Below, piece after piece: positions 32,241 through 44,140 of a stretch of 61,754 bases of DNA; the first letter of the stretch is position 1, and each line of letters opens with the position of its first letter. The stretch lies in the NCBI GenBank assembly GCA_015680685.1, contig MNCI01011840.1:43865-105618 (forward strand), given 5' to 3'. The stretch comes from Gnetum montanum. Lineage: Eukaryota > Streptophyta > Gnetopsida > Gnetales > Gnetaceae. A model generated the notes under the pieces. It searched no databases, was not told the origin of the DNA, and worked only from the letters and a program-made list of their open reading frames with translations. The position numbers and the translations under genes are program-made.

Positions 32241-34784
32241 GCTTTCCGGATCAGTCAATTTCTGGGAAAGGTGACCTGCTTTGATCTAGTTGATCACAGC
32301 ATGCATGAGCATGACCGTCTGGATGTTGGAGTGTTGTTGTTGTTGGCTTGGAGGCTGCTCTGGTGGAATAGTGGAGGCATTTGTAGGTTCAGAGGCACTA
32401 GCCATAGGTGTATGCGAGGGTATGTTTAGATTATTGGGTTAGAAAAAGGGACATTTTCGTGGCTCGGGTTCCAATCCACTCTGCTAAGGTGTCGGTTATA
32501 AGTTAACAGCCCTCATAGCATTTCGTTGCTATGGCTATGGTGGTATCTCTCCCTACATTGATGGAGCAGGTGGCAGCTAAGTGGGATGTGGTGGGGGAAG
32601 GTGATGGAGGATAAAAGAGATGTGTATTTTCCGCCTGGGGTGATGGAGATTGAGGGCGAAAATACTCCAAGGGGTGGTAATGACTTTGAAACGCCGCATG
32701 GCTAGAATAGTCCCTTGGAGAGACCAGTTGCTGAACATAGTACCCATAAATATCTAGCTATTTGTAAGGGTACTGCTACCTTGGAGGTGGCATCCCCCAT
32801 GTTTATGGGTGCTTCCACTATTGGAAGTATTCATACAGTTGCGGTGGCACTCCACTTGGATAGTATGCTTGCTGCTGCTAGTGGAATTGCCTAGAATTTC
32901 CTTGTGGATAAGGCAACCTTTAGGGTGTTTGTCATTGTGCCAAGCAAGGGTTCAATGTGTACACCCCAGACTCTTGAAGATGTGACACCACAGGAAAACA
33001 TCCATTAGGATGTTCATATTGGCATATGCCACATTCATCTTCCTCCTTGGTGTCAAAGTCTACAACCTACTCTACTATAGCAACCTTACCCTTTCACTTA
33101 TATTGGGTACATTTATCTTCCTTCTTCCTACGCTGATCACGGTCATTACCTTGTGCTCTAGACTCCTCTACGATTTTCAGCATGCTTTGGACCCTTTCAT
33201 CCAAAGAGTCCCACATCTTATCCACCTTTGCCAAAATTTCATATGTGAACTTTTGTAACAGCAAGGTCTTTCAATTTACCACTGCTTCCAGCGATGATTC
33301 TTCCTCCTCATCACAAAAATGAACTTCCCTTTTTTTGAGGGAAGGATCTCAGTTGAATTCTTCTACACTCTCCTTTTTCCTAAGTTCTCCTTCTTCCTTG
33401 GCCACCTGTTCAATGAGGCATTGCAATTGATGGGCCCTTAGCTCCGACAGTCAGCCCTGGGCGTACATGCCTAGGGTCTTTCTTGTTTCAAAATGGAGCC
33501 CATAAATGATGTGGTGAAGCTATGCCCTGTGAGAGTCACCATGACCAGGGCACCAATGCAATAACGAGTAGTACCTACTAATGGCGGCATCCAAGGATTC
33601 ATGATTTCCTTGTTTCCAGCCTTGGATCTATCATCTCAGATTCACCACTTTGGAGTACATTTGATATTTCTCATTGAAAATTTCAAGCATTATACTCATC
33701 TTCTGATTGATTTCGGCTCCAAGAACCGGTACTAGCTTTTAGCTTCTTTGATGAGTGTGCGAGGGAACAGCTTCAGCTTCTGCCAATCATTGTCAATGTT
33801 TTGCAGGGTGTAGGCATCATGGAATGCCTGCAGGTGGGTCTACAGATCACAGTTGTATCCCCCTTCAAATATCGGGATGTTGTTCATATCAACGTGCTTG
33901 ATCCGGCTATCCTTCATGTGCCTGCTAGGGATTTGAATTGCCTCAAAGATCTTGAGCATACTCTGGGTAGCCAACAATGACTCATATGAATCATAGTCCT
34001 GCTAGGGACCATGATGTTTGTGATGATTCTAGTTATTCCTCCTTTCATGCCAATGAGCATCACACGATGGTTCACGTGTTTCCTCATGTTGCTCCTTCTG
34101 ATCCTTCTGAACCTTTTTTCCCCAGTCCTTTCACTTCCTCCTACCTCGGTTATGATCAGAGCCTAAGCTGGATGAAGGAGAAGGAGAGTGAGAGGATGGA
34201 GAAGAAGGAGAGGGACCTCTCCCTCTACCTTGATGACGGTCCTGATCATCCCGTTCATCCTTGCTATGTGACCCTCCATCCCCTTGGGAATCTTGGCCAC
34301 CTAGATGCTTGGAATGAATCATGGATTGGACGACCTGCTGCCCTAGGGGAAGTTTAGTTGAATGGGTGTCATGAAAGATGGGATCCCCATCATCTTGCAG
34401 CCCTTGCGAAAATAAGGGGTTACTGAATTTTTTCCACTTCAGCTGTTCATATCTATCTGCCTGGTGCTAATCTCTTGCTCGTTGAGCCTCAGTGGGACGA
34501 TAGTCTCGGTAGTCATGGTCCTCCATGACATACTCTGCTCCAAGGTCCTGGATGCCCAATCTGCCAAGATTGTGAAATAGCATCGCAGGAGCCGATTGGT
34601 CAGGAGGGTGTACAATATTTCCCTCCATGTCCTGCCATCGTAGATGCTCATCCTGATGTAGGATGAATGTGAAATCAAGGACATACTCATTGGGATTCTT
34701 GTACACCACTTGACACTCCTGTGGCACCGGTGGGGTGGATATCTCCCTCCTACAAGAAGACGTAGTGGACATTAGATGGTCCAT
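32241..34784 (-). pseudogene. gag of C1
   Basis: ATG at 34784 (MDHLMS..). Residues about 20-105 form the N-terminal module (FTFILHQDEHLRWQDMEGNI, AMLFHNLGRLGIQDLGAEY, EDHDYRDY). A low-complexity Ser/Asp/Arg stretch (34320-34130) and the Gag core (about 33900-33400; NWQKLKLFP-type and LDAAISRYYSLLHW-like regions) follow. At 33033-32998 is CGICQYEHPNGC, a CX2CX3HX3C pattern that could be a short zinc knuckle. The tail is Gln/Tyr/Pro-rich and contains stops at 32880-32878 and 32820-32818 that C3 shares. Confidence 0.85.
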
Positions 34785-34909
34785 GTAATCAATGTACCTT
34801 ACTACTAACTTTAATTTGCCTAGCGTGCATAAATATTTCTATCTTGGGTCTGTTCCAATGACTTGAATGATAATTTCACTAAGGTTATATTATGCATGTA
34901 AGACTTAAC

Positions 34910-34930
34910 AGTCCCCAACAATGGTGCCAA
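34910..34930 (-). promoter_or_regulatory. Primer-binding site of C1, tRNA-Asp type
   Basis: On the coding strand TTGGCACCATTGTTGGGGAC directly follows the LTR end CTCATCA. It is the best-preserved primer site in the window. Confidence 0.85.
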
Positions 34931-35847
34931 TGATGAGTGGCTAGGTACCCCTACGCCCAACCATACGAATCACGAGCATTCAAGCATGACTCGATCGAAA
35001 TTCGTAGACTGTAAGCACTTAACATACACCAAACTTCTAACCAGTGAAACCTTGGGTTAGAATGGTCGTTGTCATCCTAATCTCACTTGTGAGGTTCTGT
35101 TTACGATGGTTAAGTGAGACTAAGGCTAATGATTTTTATATCTTTTTAATTATCTTTTTGGCGGCTAATTGAGGTATGGAAAGTAAGGAATAAAATATTA
35201 TCTAATCTCTAATTATCCTAGCTTATATTTTAACTATTCCTAGCATAAGTATCTGGTCCCATCTTTCAAGCATGTTTTGAGCATCTCCTAACACTTCTGG
35301 ATTACCAGACATTAAGCGTCACTAGGCTTACCAAGTATTTGGGTTTCATTCGAGATGGTCATACTTATGGCCTTAACGAGCTATGAATGAACAATAGCGA
35401 TTGAAATTATAATAACAAAAACTTAAGTAATTAACAAGTAACTAATAAAGCATAAACATATTAAACTATTAAATTCATAAAATAACTAAGTCCAAATGCT
35501 GCAAGGAATGCTTGAATAGTTCATCTTTGTTGTCATCATGCCAATGGGCTTAGATACATCAACACTCAAATAAAGAGCCGATCACTTTTCTTACACCTGC
35601 TAAGGGCACTTGGAAAATATTCTATCTCCTGCGAGAACAAACTACAAGAGCTTCGCTACAACTAATTGAAAGATTCCTAAATGAGGCAAAAGGCCCTCTT
35701 ATTTATAGGCCGAGATAGGCAGCTATGTAAACAGGGCCACATCGACATAGGAAGGCTACGCCGACAAGCCCGCATAGACACGGCCACGTATAAGTGAGCC
35801 CTGTATATGCGGCCTAGTCGACGCAGTGACTTAATGACACTTCATCA
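34931..35847 (-). repeat. 5' LTR of C1
   Basis: 917 bp from TGATGAAGTG (35847) to CACTCATCA (34931). The TATA box TATTTATAG lies at 35700-35708. The U3 (35709-35847) contains GTCGACG, GGCC, CATCGAC and TATATGCGG-type words. Confidence 0.92.
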
Positions 35848-35852
35848 GTAGC
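35848..35852. other. Target site duplication of C1, right copy
   Basis: GTAGC, identical to 23818-23822. Confidence 0.9.
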
Positions 35853-37018
35853 TCACCCATCCACCATTGGCTTACTAGATTGACATTTGTAAAGCTCCTA
35901 AACTAGTTTTCCCACATACACAAACAAAAATACTCTAAAAGAAAATCTCACAATTGGTTATCCGTTAATCTCAAAATATTGAAAAATTCTAACTAAACAC
36001 ACCAATCTTTATTAATTGCACAAACAAAAATAGCAAAATAAAATAAAATTTTGACATGTTGTGAGAGATTTCTCCCCCATGACTAATCCATGCCTATCAC
36101 CTAGGAAGCCTCTAAGTGTTAAATTAATTGTTAAGCATGCTTAGGGGGGAAAGATGTTCAATAGAATTCCCCAAGTATTGCTCAAAAGATACTTTGTCTA
36201 GCTCATGTAAATGGCCTATGGCCATGGTGCAACAAGACTAGGAAGGATTGCAGAATATTCTCTTGTAGTGCATCTTTCTAGTCTCATCCCACCTATTGAT
36301 CTTAAGATGAAGATCTTGGAAAATCAACCTAGCATTTACAATGCTTAACCAGGATCTTTCCATGATAATAGGAAGATCCTCTCCCACCTTATATTCTAAT
36401 CTAAGCATCAGGAAATAAGCAAGATATGACCAATTTGTAATAGAAGTGATTACATTACATACCTATTCCACAAGGTATACAAATAATTGTTCTACTAGCT
36501 TGAGTTGAATATTAGTACACTTGAGAGGAGGAAGCTCCTAATCAAGGTACTACTGGAGTGGAATGAGATTGACTCCCGAATTGGAGTCACAGAGAGCTAG
36601 GCAATGATCCTTTTCACCAATTTGGACTACCAAGATCTAGTCACTTTGCAAGAAAATATCATTCCTTAACTTCCCACATTACCACCATAAACATAGGAAT
36701 GGTGACAACATCACCGTTAGGTACCATCATGCTATCCCTACTAGATATAGCAATGGAATTCATTCCTAAAGTAGGTATTGTAGTTGAAATATGGTCATGG
36801 ATGCTCATCAAGATCTTAGAAATGTGGGCTCTATTTTTGCTTGAATGACTTTCCTCTCCACAAGGTGGAGAGGATTATACAAACCTAGTCCCACAATTCT
36901 CACATCTGCATTTGTAGTAAAATTTCCCACTACAGGACCTCAAACTTCCCCCGACAACCAAATTAATACATGTTTAGTAATATTTCCTAGATGCATGGAT
37001 AGAAGTAGGATCAATACC
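35853..37018 (-). pseudogene. Protease fused to integrase tail, element I
   Basis: On the minus strand LPPLKCTNIQLKLVEQ, WSYLAYFLMLRLEYKVGEDL and PIIMERSWLSIVNARL align with the C1 protease region. After a further ~60 codons the sequence reads ISHGGEIS, over ATGGGGGAGA at 36071-36080. This is the same tail that ends the integrase of A1, C1 and C3, so reverse transcriptase, RNase H and almost all of integrase are missing. The following ~220 bp (to 35853) is spacer. This is an older Athila-like family, with several stops. Confidence 0.72.
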
Positions 37019-37801
37019 TAATGAGGTGCTTCCATGGATTCCACAATCCAAGCTCTCTCAAAGTCACAAAATAGCAAGTTTGAACAAGAAAAGAAAAATG
37101 AAAGCTTTATTCTTACTCAAATGGAAAAATTACATATGAAAGAAAGCACAATTCCCAAGGACAAACAATAGATTCAATCCAACTCTAACACACTCAATCA
37201 AAGCAATCACACACACACAAGGATGATCATCAAGGCACCTTACCAAGACTATCTCTCTCTACTCTTCTCTCAACTCCCTACACTCTCTCTTTCTCTCTCT
37301 ATACTCACTTTTGAATCTCTTGATCAAATTGGAGGCATAAGGATTCTATTTATATCTTTTTCCCCCTGTCTCTTCATCTTCCCTCCAATTTATCATTCAA
37401 TTTAATGTCCATTAAAATCCATGGTAGACATATACAAGAAACAGAAGACATCTCTCCCAAGTGCAAAGGTCCTAGAGTAGACATCTTCAGATCATGTGGG
37501 ATGTCTACAACGTAGATGAGACATCTCACTTACATATGGGATGTCTCACTTACAAATCGGACGTCTCCTCTACAAGGCCAAAATACAAATATGCTTGTTT
37601 TTAGTCCTGGAAGCTCCAAACACCTCCAAGCAAGTCCCCATAGCCCTCGAAACCTCCAAAATCCATCAAAATATGCCCAAAACACTCCCAAACATGTCAA
37701 AATACCCTGAGATCATGATCAACAAAACAACACTACAATACAAACACAACAACACACAAAAATTTTGAGGTTTAGACATGGGTTAGGTGATGTACTCATC
37801 A
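37019..37801 (-). mobile_element. Solo LTR J
   Basis: 783 bp flanked by perfect ATACC duplications (37014-37018, 37802-37806). Read on the minus strand it starts TGATGAGTAC and ends in a decayed CTCATTA. The TATA box (ATTTATATC on the plus strand) lies near 37348-37356. The U3 (37400-37580) carries AGATGTCT and AGACATCT words. No internal region is present: the element was reduced by recombination between its LTRs. It lies inside element I. Confidence 0.9.
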
Positions 37802-37806
37802 ATACC

Positions 37807-39750
37807 ATAGGTAATATTATAAGATTTAACCTAACTCGATTACAGTTGACTCAGTATCCCATCTTGCACGGGACTAAGAAGTAGAAGTTGCTACTAATGT
37901 TATTGTTGGGAAGCTTGGTTGATAGGATTGCTATAAATAGATAGGTACTATTGAGGTATCATCGTTGTGATTTGATAAGTTCTTTCTTGTGTACCATAGA
38001 AGTAATGATTAAGTAGAGATGTCATTTCTTGTTGCATTGGAGTGAAAAGATTCTATGGAGCAGCATCCCAAGGATTTGGAGTTTGCCATTGTTGGTATTG
38101 CTGCATGGGCTACAAATAAGCACCGCTAGATGAGTATAAATGACCAAGATATGGGATTTTCTTCATTTTCCTCTTGATGAATTTGAAATTCAAAGGTTCC
38201 CCAAATCATCCCATCTCACCAATCATGTGAGCCATGACTAGGTAACACTAAGAATCATGATAGTCTGCGTAGTGCTTGCAAAAACCCTCATCATCAAAGA
38301 AGGATGATGAAGCCTCATTTGGATCTTCTTGAATGCTCCTAGAGTAAGATAGCTTTCCTTTACCCTTACCATCATACCTCTCTCTTTGTTGTATGACACA
38401 ACTACTTTGGTTGTAGCTTCAACCACCTTACCATCAATGTCTTTGAGAGTAGTGGTTATCTTCTTATTTGTTGCATCTCAAACTCAATTCCCATAGTGGA
38501 CCAAGTTTGTCTAAGCTTTATTTGTTCTAACTCAATCTTGTGCTAGAGCCTTGACTACAGTAGGAGGTTCAATAGCACCTTCAACATTCGTGGCCTCCTA
38601 CTTGCATGATGAATCATAGTTATGCTCCTTGGTTAATTGTTACTTCTGCCATTCACTTTCCATTCTAGCAATGGTATTTATGAGTGTCTTGATTTGGGAC
38701 ATAGAATTTTTATGCACCTTGCCCACTGCATACATGTCCATGTGCTCTCTTGTTTCCTACCTTAGTCCTTGTATGATATGCATTAACTACTCTCTTTAGC
38801 TAAAGCCATGTTTCAAATAGCAATGAACAATTTTCATGTACTTTTTATGGCAATGTCAAGAGGCTCAAGGATTCCTTACCTTCATCCAACCATCTTCTTC
38901 TAGATATTTGAAATTTTTTATAGAATATTTTGACCATATCTATTGATCTTTGAATTGATTGAGGAGGCAAAGATTTATACCAAGTTTCTACATGTTCAAT
39001 GAAGATATGGGGAAATAACTACAACTTTTTCCAATCACTCATGATTCCTTGGAGATAGTAAGTGTTGTCAAGGCTTGCACATGAAACTAGGAATCATCAT
39101 TGGTATACCCTATATATGTTGGTACATGAGGCATGTTAATTCATTTGATTCTGCTATCAGAAACATGCTCCCTTGGAATATATATAGCTTCCATCAGCTT
39201 GTGATAGTCATCCTAGTTGAACAAAGAAGAATCATCATTGCCATGGGTAGGTCCAGAAAAATGCAAATGTTATAACCTAGAAAGGAGATCATCATGTTGA
39301 GCTATACTTGGGGTGAAGTTAGCTTACCAAGGGCCTTGATGGTGGCGTGGCCCTTTGCCTTTCTTATCTATTTTAGCCTCTTGCTCTTCATCTAAATGAT
39401 CAAATGAAAAGCTATAACTAGCTTCTTTCTTTTGCCACTTGATCTTGAAGATCTTACATGTACAAAGGCTCATAGTCATCGAACATGGGCTTATGAACCT
39501 TATACACTATACACTCATCCTTTAGCCTCATGTCAATCAAGGCATCAATGAGATCATTAGGTGCAGCCACAACTGAATCTCTTGTGAACTAGCCATGAGC
39601 ATCTCTCCACCTTCCCTACTTATCTTGATAATAAGCCAACACAACTAGTGGAAAGGTCTTATCCTTTGAATGCTCAAAGGTAATGAAAGCCCTGTCTTTT
39701 TGGTGCTTCACTAGAGATCTTAGGTGAGCTCTTAGTACTATTAGCCATTT
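37807..39750 (-). pseudogene. gag of element I
   Basis: Near 39720-39480 the minus strand gives YYQDK.GRWRDAHG, APNDLIDALIDMRL and FDDYEPLY. The spacing and key residues follow the N-terminal module of A1, B and C (QDE..RW.D..G, AP..L...L, DYR). The Gag core is spread over 39100-38300 in several frames. A Cys/His cluster (FCKHYADYHDS stop CY, about 38290-38250) resembles the zinc-binding motif of related gags. Heavily decayed. The solo LTR J separates it from the protease. Confidence 0.65.
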
Positions 39751-40900
39751 CATTTGCATTCACAAAAACCTACACACGGAGAACTAAAATATACATTGAA
39801 TTTGAATAAAAGATAAATCAAGAATATACAAGTATTTCTAGATAATTTACCAACATCCTCCTCGGTAACAACACCAATGACAAGGGTGCCATCAATTTTG
39901 GACCAATGGGATATATCATAGAAATTGCAATGCAATCTGATCATAAGCTTCGAAGATGATGTTGAGTGGATTGTCAAGAACACTCATGTATATTATTTTG
40001 TTGCATTCCATAAATATAAAAGATATAATATATATGATACAAATGAAAACCCATGTTGCCATGGTACAAGGTTGAGAAAATATTTATAATTTTATGTTTT
40101 ATAATTTTTATGGATTTTATCTTTATGAGAAATAAACAAACAATAATAAACACACACACATTGCAATCCCACCTTGGGAAAAGGGCAATGCTTGTGCTAC
40201 AATCCCTCAAGGAATAAATGCAACACCACACACATGCAAATACAAATAAAATGACTTTTAGTCACAATCTCAATGGCCCAACATCATGTCGTATAGTTGT
40301 AACCTCCTTGGGTAAGGTTGAATAGTTGCAGGTTATGAAGATGAGGAAATAAATAAATATTTTTATGGTTTTAATGTTTTATAGTATTTTTAATATTTTA
40401 ATATTTAAGGCATCAATGGTGCAAAAATAAGGAAAACCCCATAAGATTTTTTCACACATTGAACTTCGCATAGACCAAATGGTTCTGGGCTACATAAGCA
40501 TGGTAGTACTCTAACAGAGTCTAGCCATATTTGTAAAAGCGGTGACTCAAAACACACGTAAAACAGGTAAGGAATCACTTGCCCAAAGGAGGACGAGCTC
40601 TTTACATGAAACCAAATGCCAAAATATCAAAGAAAATATTTGAAACTAAGTTAATTTCATATGGAGATCATCTCAGGTATGTATAGTTTTCGTAGCATAA
40701 CAGCAAGGGTTTGCTAGCGCCCAAGCATCAACGGAGGTCCCTTAGCATAGCTTGAAAAACCCAGAACACACCAAAGGTGGTAGAGGAGGCAAAGTACCCA
40801 AACCAGGGCATTAAGGAGGGTGCATTAGCACCCCTGCGCTGACACAAAAGGGGTGTGCTGGTGCAAAGAAGCTAGTGCAGCCTTGCCACCATACTTTGTG
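39751..40900. other. Unassigned; possible exon-like segment at 39845-39983
   Basis: The minus-strand frame from 39983 (WSKIDGTLVIGVVTEEDVG) is free of stops and followed by a GTAAAT splice-donor-like site near 39855. It could be a captured exon or an upstream part of element I. The rest (40000-40450) is AT-rich. Near 40830-40890 GTGC, GGTGTGCTGGTGC and GCACCC words alternate, which may mark another LTR U3. Confidence 0.35.
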
Positions 40901-41820
40901 CTCATTCTCCCTGATAAAAAGGGCTAGGAACATGTGGGAGGTCTCCCAACAAAATTAACTATAAATGCTAATACTGCTAGTTTGAAGTAGTGTCATTCCC
41001 TCTAAACTTAAGTTACTTAAAAGAAGCAATTTAAAGTAATCATTAACATGTAACAGAGAAAATGACTTGTTTAGACTTTTTAACATCTTGAGGCTGTTTA
41101 GACAGGGTAAGGATCCGTTAGAATCAGTTAAATCTACCTTAAAAATACACAGATTTTCACATTACCGAGAATGGTTGGGTAGGCAAACAAGCAATTTAAA
41201 AGCTCCAGTTTATTAACCAAAAATTATTTAGCCTTGCAGTTTTTCTCCCTTTATGTTTTTTTTTTTTTTTAACTCAATTGCAAGTACCCGCTAAAATTTC
41301 TTTACCTGTTTTTCTGTGTTAAATCCTCCTACAGCGAGCAGCATTAAGACACTTTGAAAGGCAGGGAAACTGAGATTTGTTTAAGCTGCTCTAGCCCTCT
41401 CAAATTGTTCAGAATGTATTCTCAGAGTTGCCAAAATTCGAAATTACCGTCAAAGAGAGAAAACATGAAGCGCCAACATATACTATTGAACGTCAACATG
41501 ATTGCACAAATTCAGACAGCAATACACTGTAAAGCTCCCCTCGACTGCGCAGTCACACTTTATAACGTATCCCCATGAGAAAGGGCTAAATACTTTTTCC
41601 ATAACGTAGCTCGGCAAACCAGTCAGAAACAGAGAACAGCAGTATTAGGCCTAATCACAAATGATCATTTCACAAAATTATTTGACACTAAAAAATTTCA
41701 GACTTCAGATTTGGTGGGGTACGCCAGGCCTCTGCTGTAGTGCAACGCAAAGGCGACGCGCAAGGAGCAAAGACAGCAAGCTGCCTCATATACCCCTCCC
41801 CCGTGAAAAAAATTAATTTA
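40901..41820. other. Candidate non-transposon island
   Basis: This stretch lacks any domain, LTR terminus or repeat of the window. Its composition is more even, with a T run (41258) and scattered CpG (41700-41800). No long frame is present. It could be unique intergenic host DNA or a gene end; nothing supports a gene call. Confidence 0.35.
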
Positions 41821-42339
41821 ATATCTTTATTAGTTGGGCTTGGTTGGTACAATCTTTGGAGCCAAGCAATTAGTTAATCATAGACATATTTTGGTGAATG
41901 ATCATATACTTGAATTAGAAACCTTACTTGTAAAATAAGTCATTGCATTGAATTATTCAAAGTTTCATGAAGGGAAAGCACCTCCAACTTCAACAGCAAC
42001 ATAGCTTCTAATCCATAAGTGAGCATAAAAAGGGTTCAACAAGTTGTAGTTTGGAAGGTGATTCTATAGACCTAAAGGGCATGGGATAACTAGGTATGTC
42101 ACTTGTGTTAGAATTTGTCAACAATGGTTTTAAGCAAATGGATGAGGAATTTACTATATTCGACAACAAGAAGAGCATCCATAGAAAAATGGTTGCACCA
42201 TTAATAACAACTAGTAGCTTATTAAAACTTTTATATAGGCTCACAAACAAACACTTTTAGCTAATTTAAACAAGTGGAAAGACAAACTTGTAGCTTAGTG
42301 GTAATAATTTTAGCTTGGTTCTATTTTTCCACCCTTTCT
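41821..42339. other. Unassigned, upstream of LINE2
   Basis: AT-rich. An 80-codon open frame on the minus strand (42250-42008) has no recognisable motif. It may be the lost 5' part of the LINE or its insertion site. Confidence 0.4.
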
Positions 42340-43108
42340 TTCTAGCAAGCTTTCTGCACTACCACGGTTCATCAACATGCCACCTTATCAGACCATCTTC
42401 CCATCTCTATCTCTATCCAGATTCATGGTAGTAACCATCGACATAAAATCCATCTTTTCCAGCTACATAACCACTGTTTCTCTTCCCCTTCCACCCAACT
42501 TCTTCTCTCTAACCTTTGGAATGTTGAACCTCAACCTTTAGATCAAGTGGTTTGGATTCAGTGGTGGCACCGTGCTTCTTGTAGAGTGTAGAACTTTGCT
42601 CATTTGTACAATAAGGTAGTGGTTGCTCAACCCAAACAAGAGTACAACAACATTCACCTTACTATTGAACATCTAACTGATAGATCCCCTTAAGATCCCA
42701 TCAACACTCCTATTCACGAGGAGTTAGCTAGAGCCCAGTTAGCCTTCCAACATTGGGAAGTGTACAGAGCACAAAGTGCCTTAACTAAAAGTAGACTCAC
42801 TTGGTTAAATATTCAAGATGAACTTTGTAAGGAATTTTTCAAGTATCTAAATAGCTCTTCTCCCTTACATTCTTTAGACAAAATCTCCAATGACAGCATC
42901 ACCATCACTGACCACAACAATATTCTCACATTTCTTGAAAACCATTATGAAACCCTATTTGCAACTACCCCTATGGACAACTCATCGTTTGAGGCTACTA
43001 CCCTCAATTATCATAGACTTATCAATTCTATTATGTCACAAAGTTTAGACACTGATATCACCAAAGAGGAGCTTCAAGGAACTTGTTCCAAGTTGAGTCA
43101 TGGGAAGG
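42340..43108 (+). pseudogene. L1-type LINE (LINE2), end of endonuclease and linker
   Basis: The plus frame has the endonuclease signature SDHLPISISIQI near 42390, then LSNLWNVEPQPLDQVVWIQW, HEELARAQLAFQHWEVYRAQ, SRLTWLNIQDELCKEFFKYL, and ITKEELQGTCSKLSHGK at the break. The protein continues at 53546 with APNFDGFPIEFFQNHW. Together these make the L1 pattern of a lysine-rich linker before reverse transcriptase. Element C3 inserted at 43109. The frame is open for long stretches, with one stop near 42693, so it is less decayed than LINE1. Confidence 0.87.
43104..43108. other. Target site duplication of C3, left copy
   Basis: GAAGG, matched by AAAGG at 53541-53545 with one transition. Confidence 0.85.
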
Positions 43109-43995
43109 TGATGAAGTGTTTGTTAGTCGCTGCATCTACTAGGTTGCGTATACGAGGTCCCACATGCATCGATGTGGCCCTGTTTATGCGGCATCTTTTT
43201 TCGGCCTATAAATAAGAGGGCTTCCGCCTCTCTTAGGTATCTTTTTTGTCAGTTGTAGTGAAGCTCTTGCAGTTTGTTCCCGCAAGAGTTAGAATATTTT
43301 CCAAGTGCCCATAGTAGAATATTTTCCAAGTGCCCATAGTAGGTGTAAATAAGATGTCCAGCTCTTTATTTGAGCGCTAATGTATCTGAGCCCATTGGCG
43401 TGAATGGCAATAAAGACGAGCTTTCAAGCATTCCTTGTAGCATTTGGACTTAGCCATTTAATGCATTTAATAGCTTAATATTTCTATGCTTTGATAATTA
43501 CTTAAGTTTCTCTTATTATTAGTTTAATCACTGTCGCTCATTCTTAGTTTAGAGAAACCATAACTACAACCATCTTGAATACAAACCCAACACTTGGTAA
43601 CCCAGTGACGCTTAACGTCTGGTAACCCAACAGTGGTTAGGGGATGTTCAGAACGTGCCTAGAAGATGGGATCAAATACTTATGCTAGGAATAGTTAGGA
43701 TACAGATTAGGATAATTATAGATTAGATAATAGTTCATTCCTTACTTTTCATACCTTAATTAGATGCCAAAAGATAAGTGAAAAGCTATAAAAATCAGTT
43801 GCCTCAATCTTACTTAACCATTGCCACTAGAACATCACAAGTGAGATTGGGAAGACGATGACCATTCTAACCCAAGGTTTTGCTAGTTAGGGTCTGGTGT
43901 ATGTTAAGTGCTTACAGTCTACGGAATTCGACCGAGTCACGTGTGAATGCCCGTGATTCGTATGGTTGGATGTAGGGGTACCTAGCTGCTCATCA
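43109..43995 (+). repeat. 5' LTR of C3
   Basis: TGATGAAGTG to GCTCATCA; TATA box 43206-43214. Compared with the 3' LTR the U3 lacks about 60 bp of the GTATAC/GGCC word region and R holds a 26-bp tandem duplication (AGAATATTTTCCAAGTGCCC, near 43290-43341). Confidence 0.92.
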
Positions 43996-44016
43996 TTAGC
44001 ACTATTGTTGGGGACT
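43996..44016 (+). promoter_or_regulatory. Primer-binding site of C3, tRNA-Asp type
   Basis: TTAGCACTATTGTTGGGGAC directly after the LTR; it differs from the C1 site mainly by transitions. Confidence 0.8.
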
Positions 44017-44140
44017 GTTAGTCTTACATGCATTATCTAACCTTAGTAAAATTATCATTCATGTCGTTGGAACGAACCTAGGATAGTAACATTTAGGCAC
44101 ACTAGGCAAATTAAAGTAAAAGTAAGGTACACTGATTAAA

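Larger units (their letters stand above)
23823..35847 (-). mobile_element. Athila-like LTR retrotransposon C1
   Basis: A 12-kb insertion bounded by a perfect GTAGC duplication. In coding order: 5' LTR (35847-34931), tRNA-Asp-like primer site, gag, protease, reverse transcriptase, RNase H, integrase, spacer with an internal TATA box, accessory ORF, and only 80 bp of the 3' LTR. The whole set of domains is present, but all frames carry stops and the integrase active site is altered. It is the same family as C3, as shown by the TGATGAAGTG start, LTR length (917 versus 914 bp) and the same gag and aORF. Confidence 0.92.

Noticed and set aside
37223-37405. Short Leu/Ser-rich frame
   Set aside because: It lies in the CT-rich R/U5 part of the solo LTR J.
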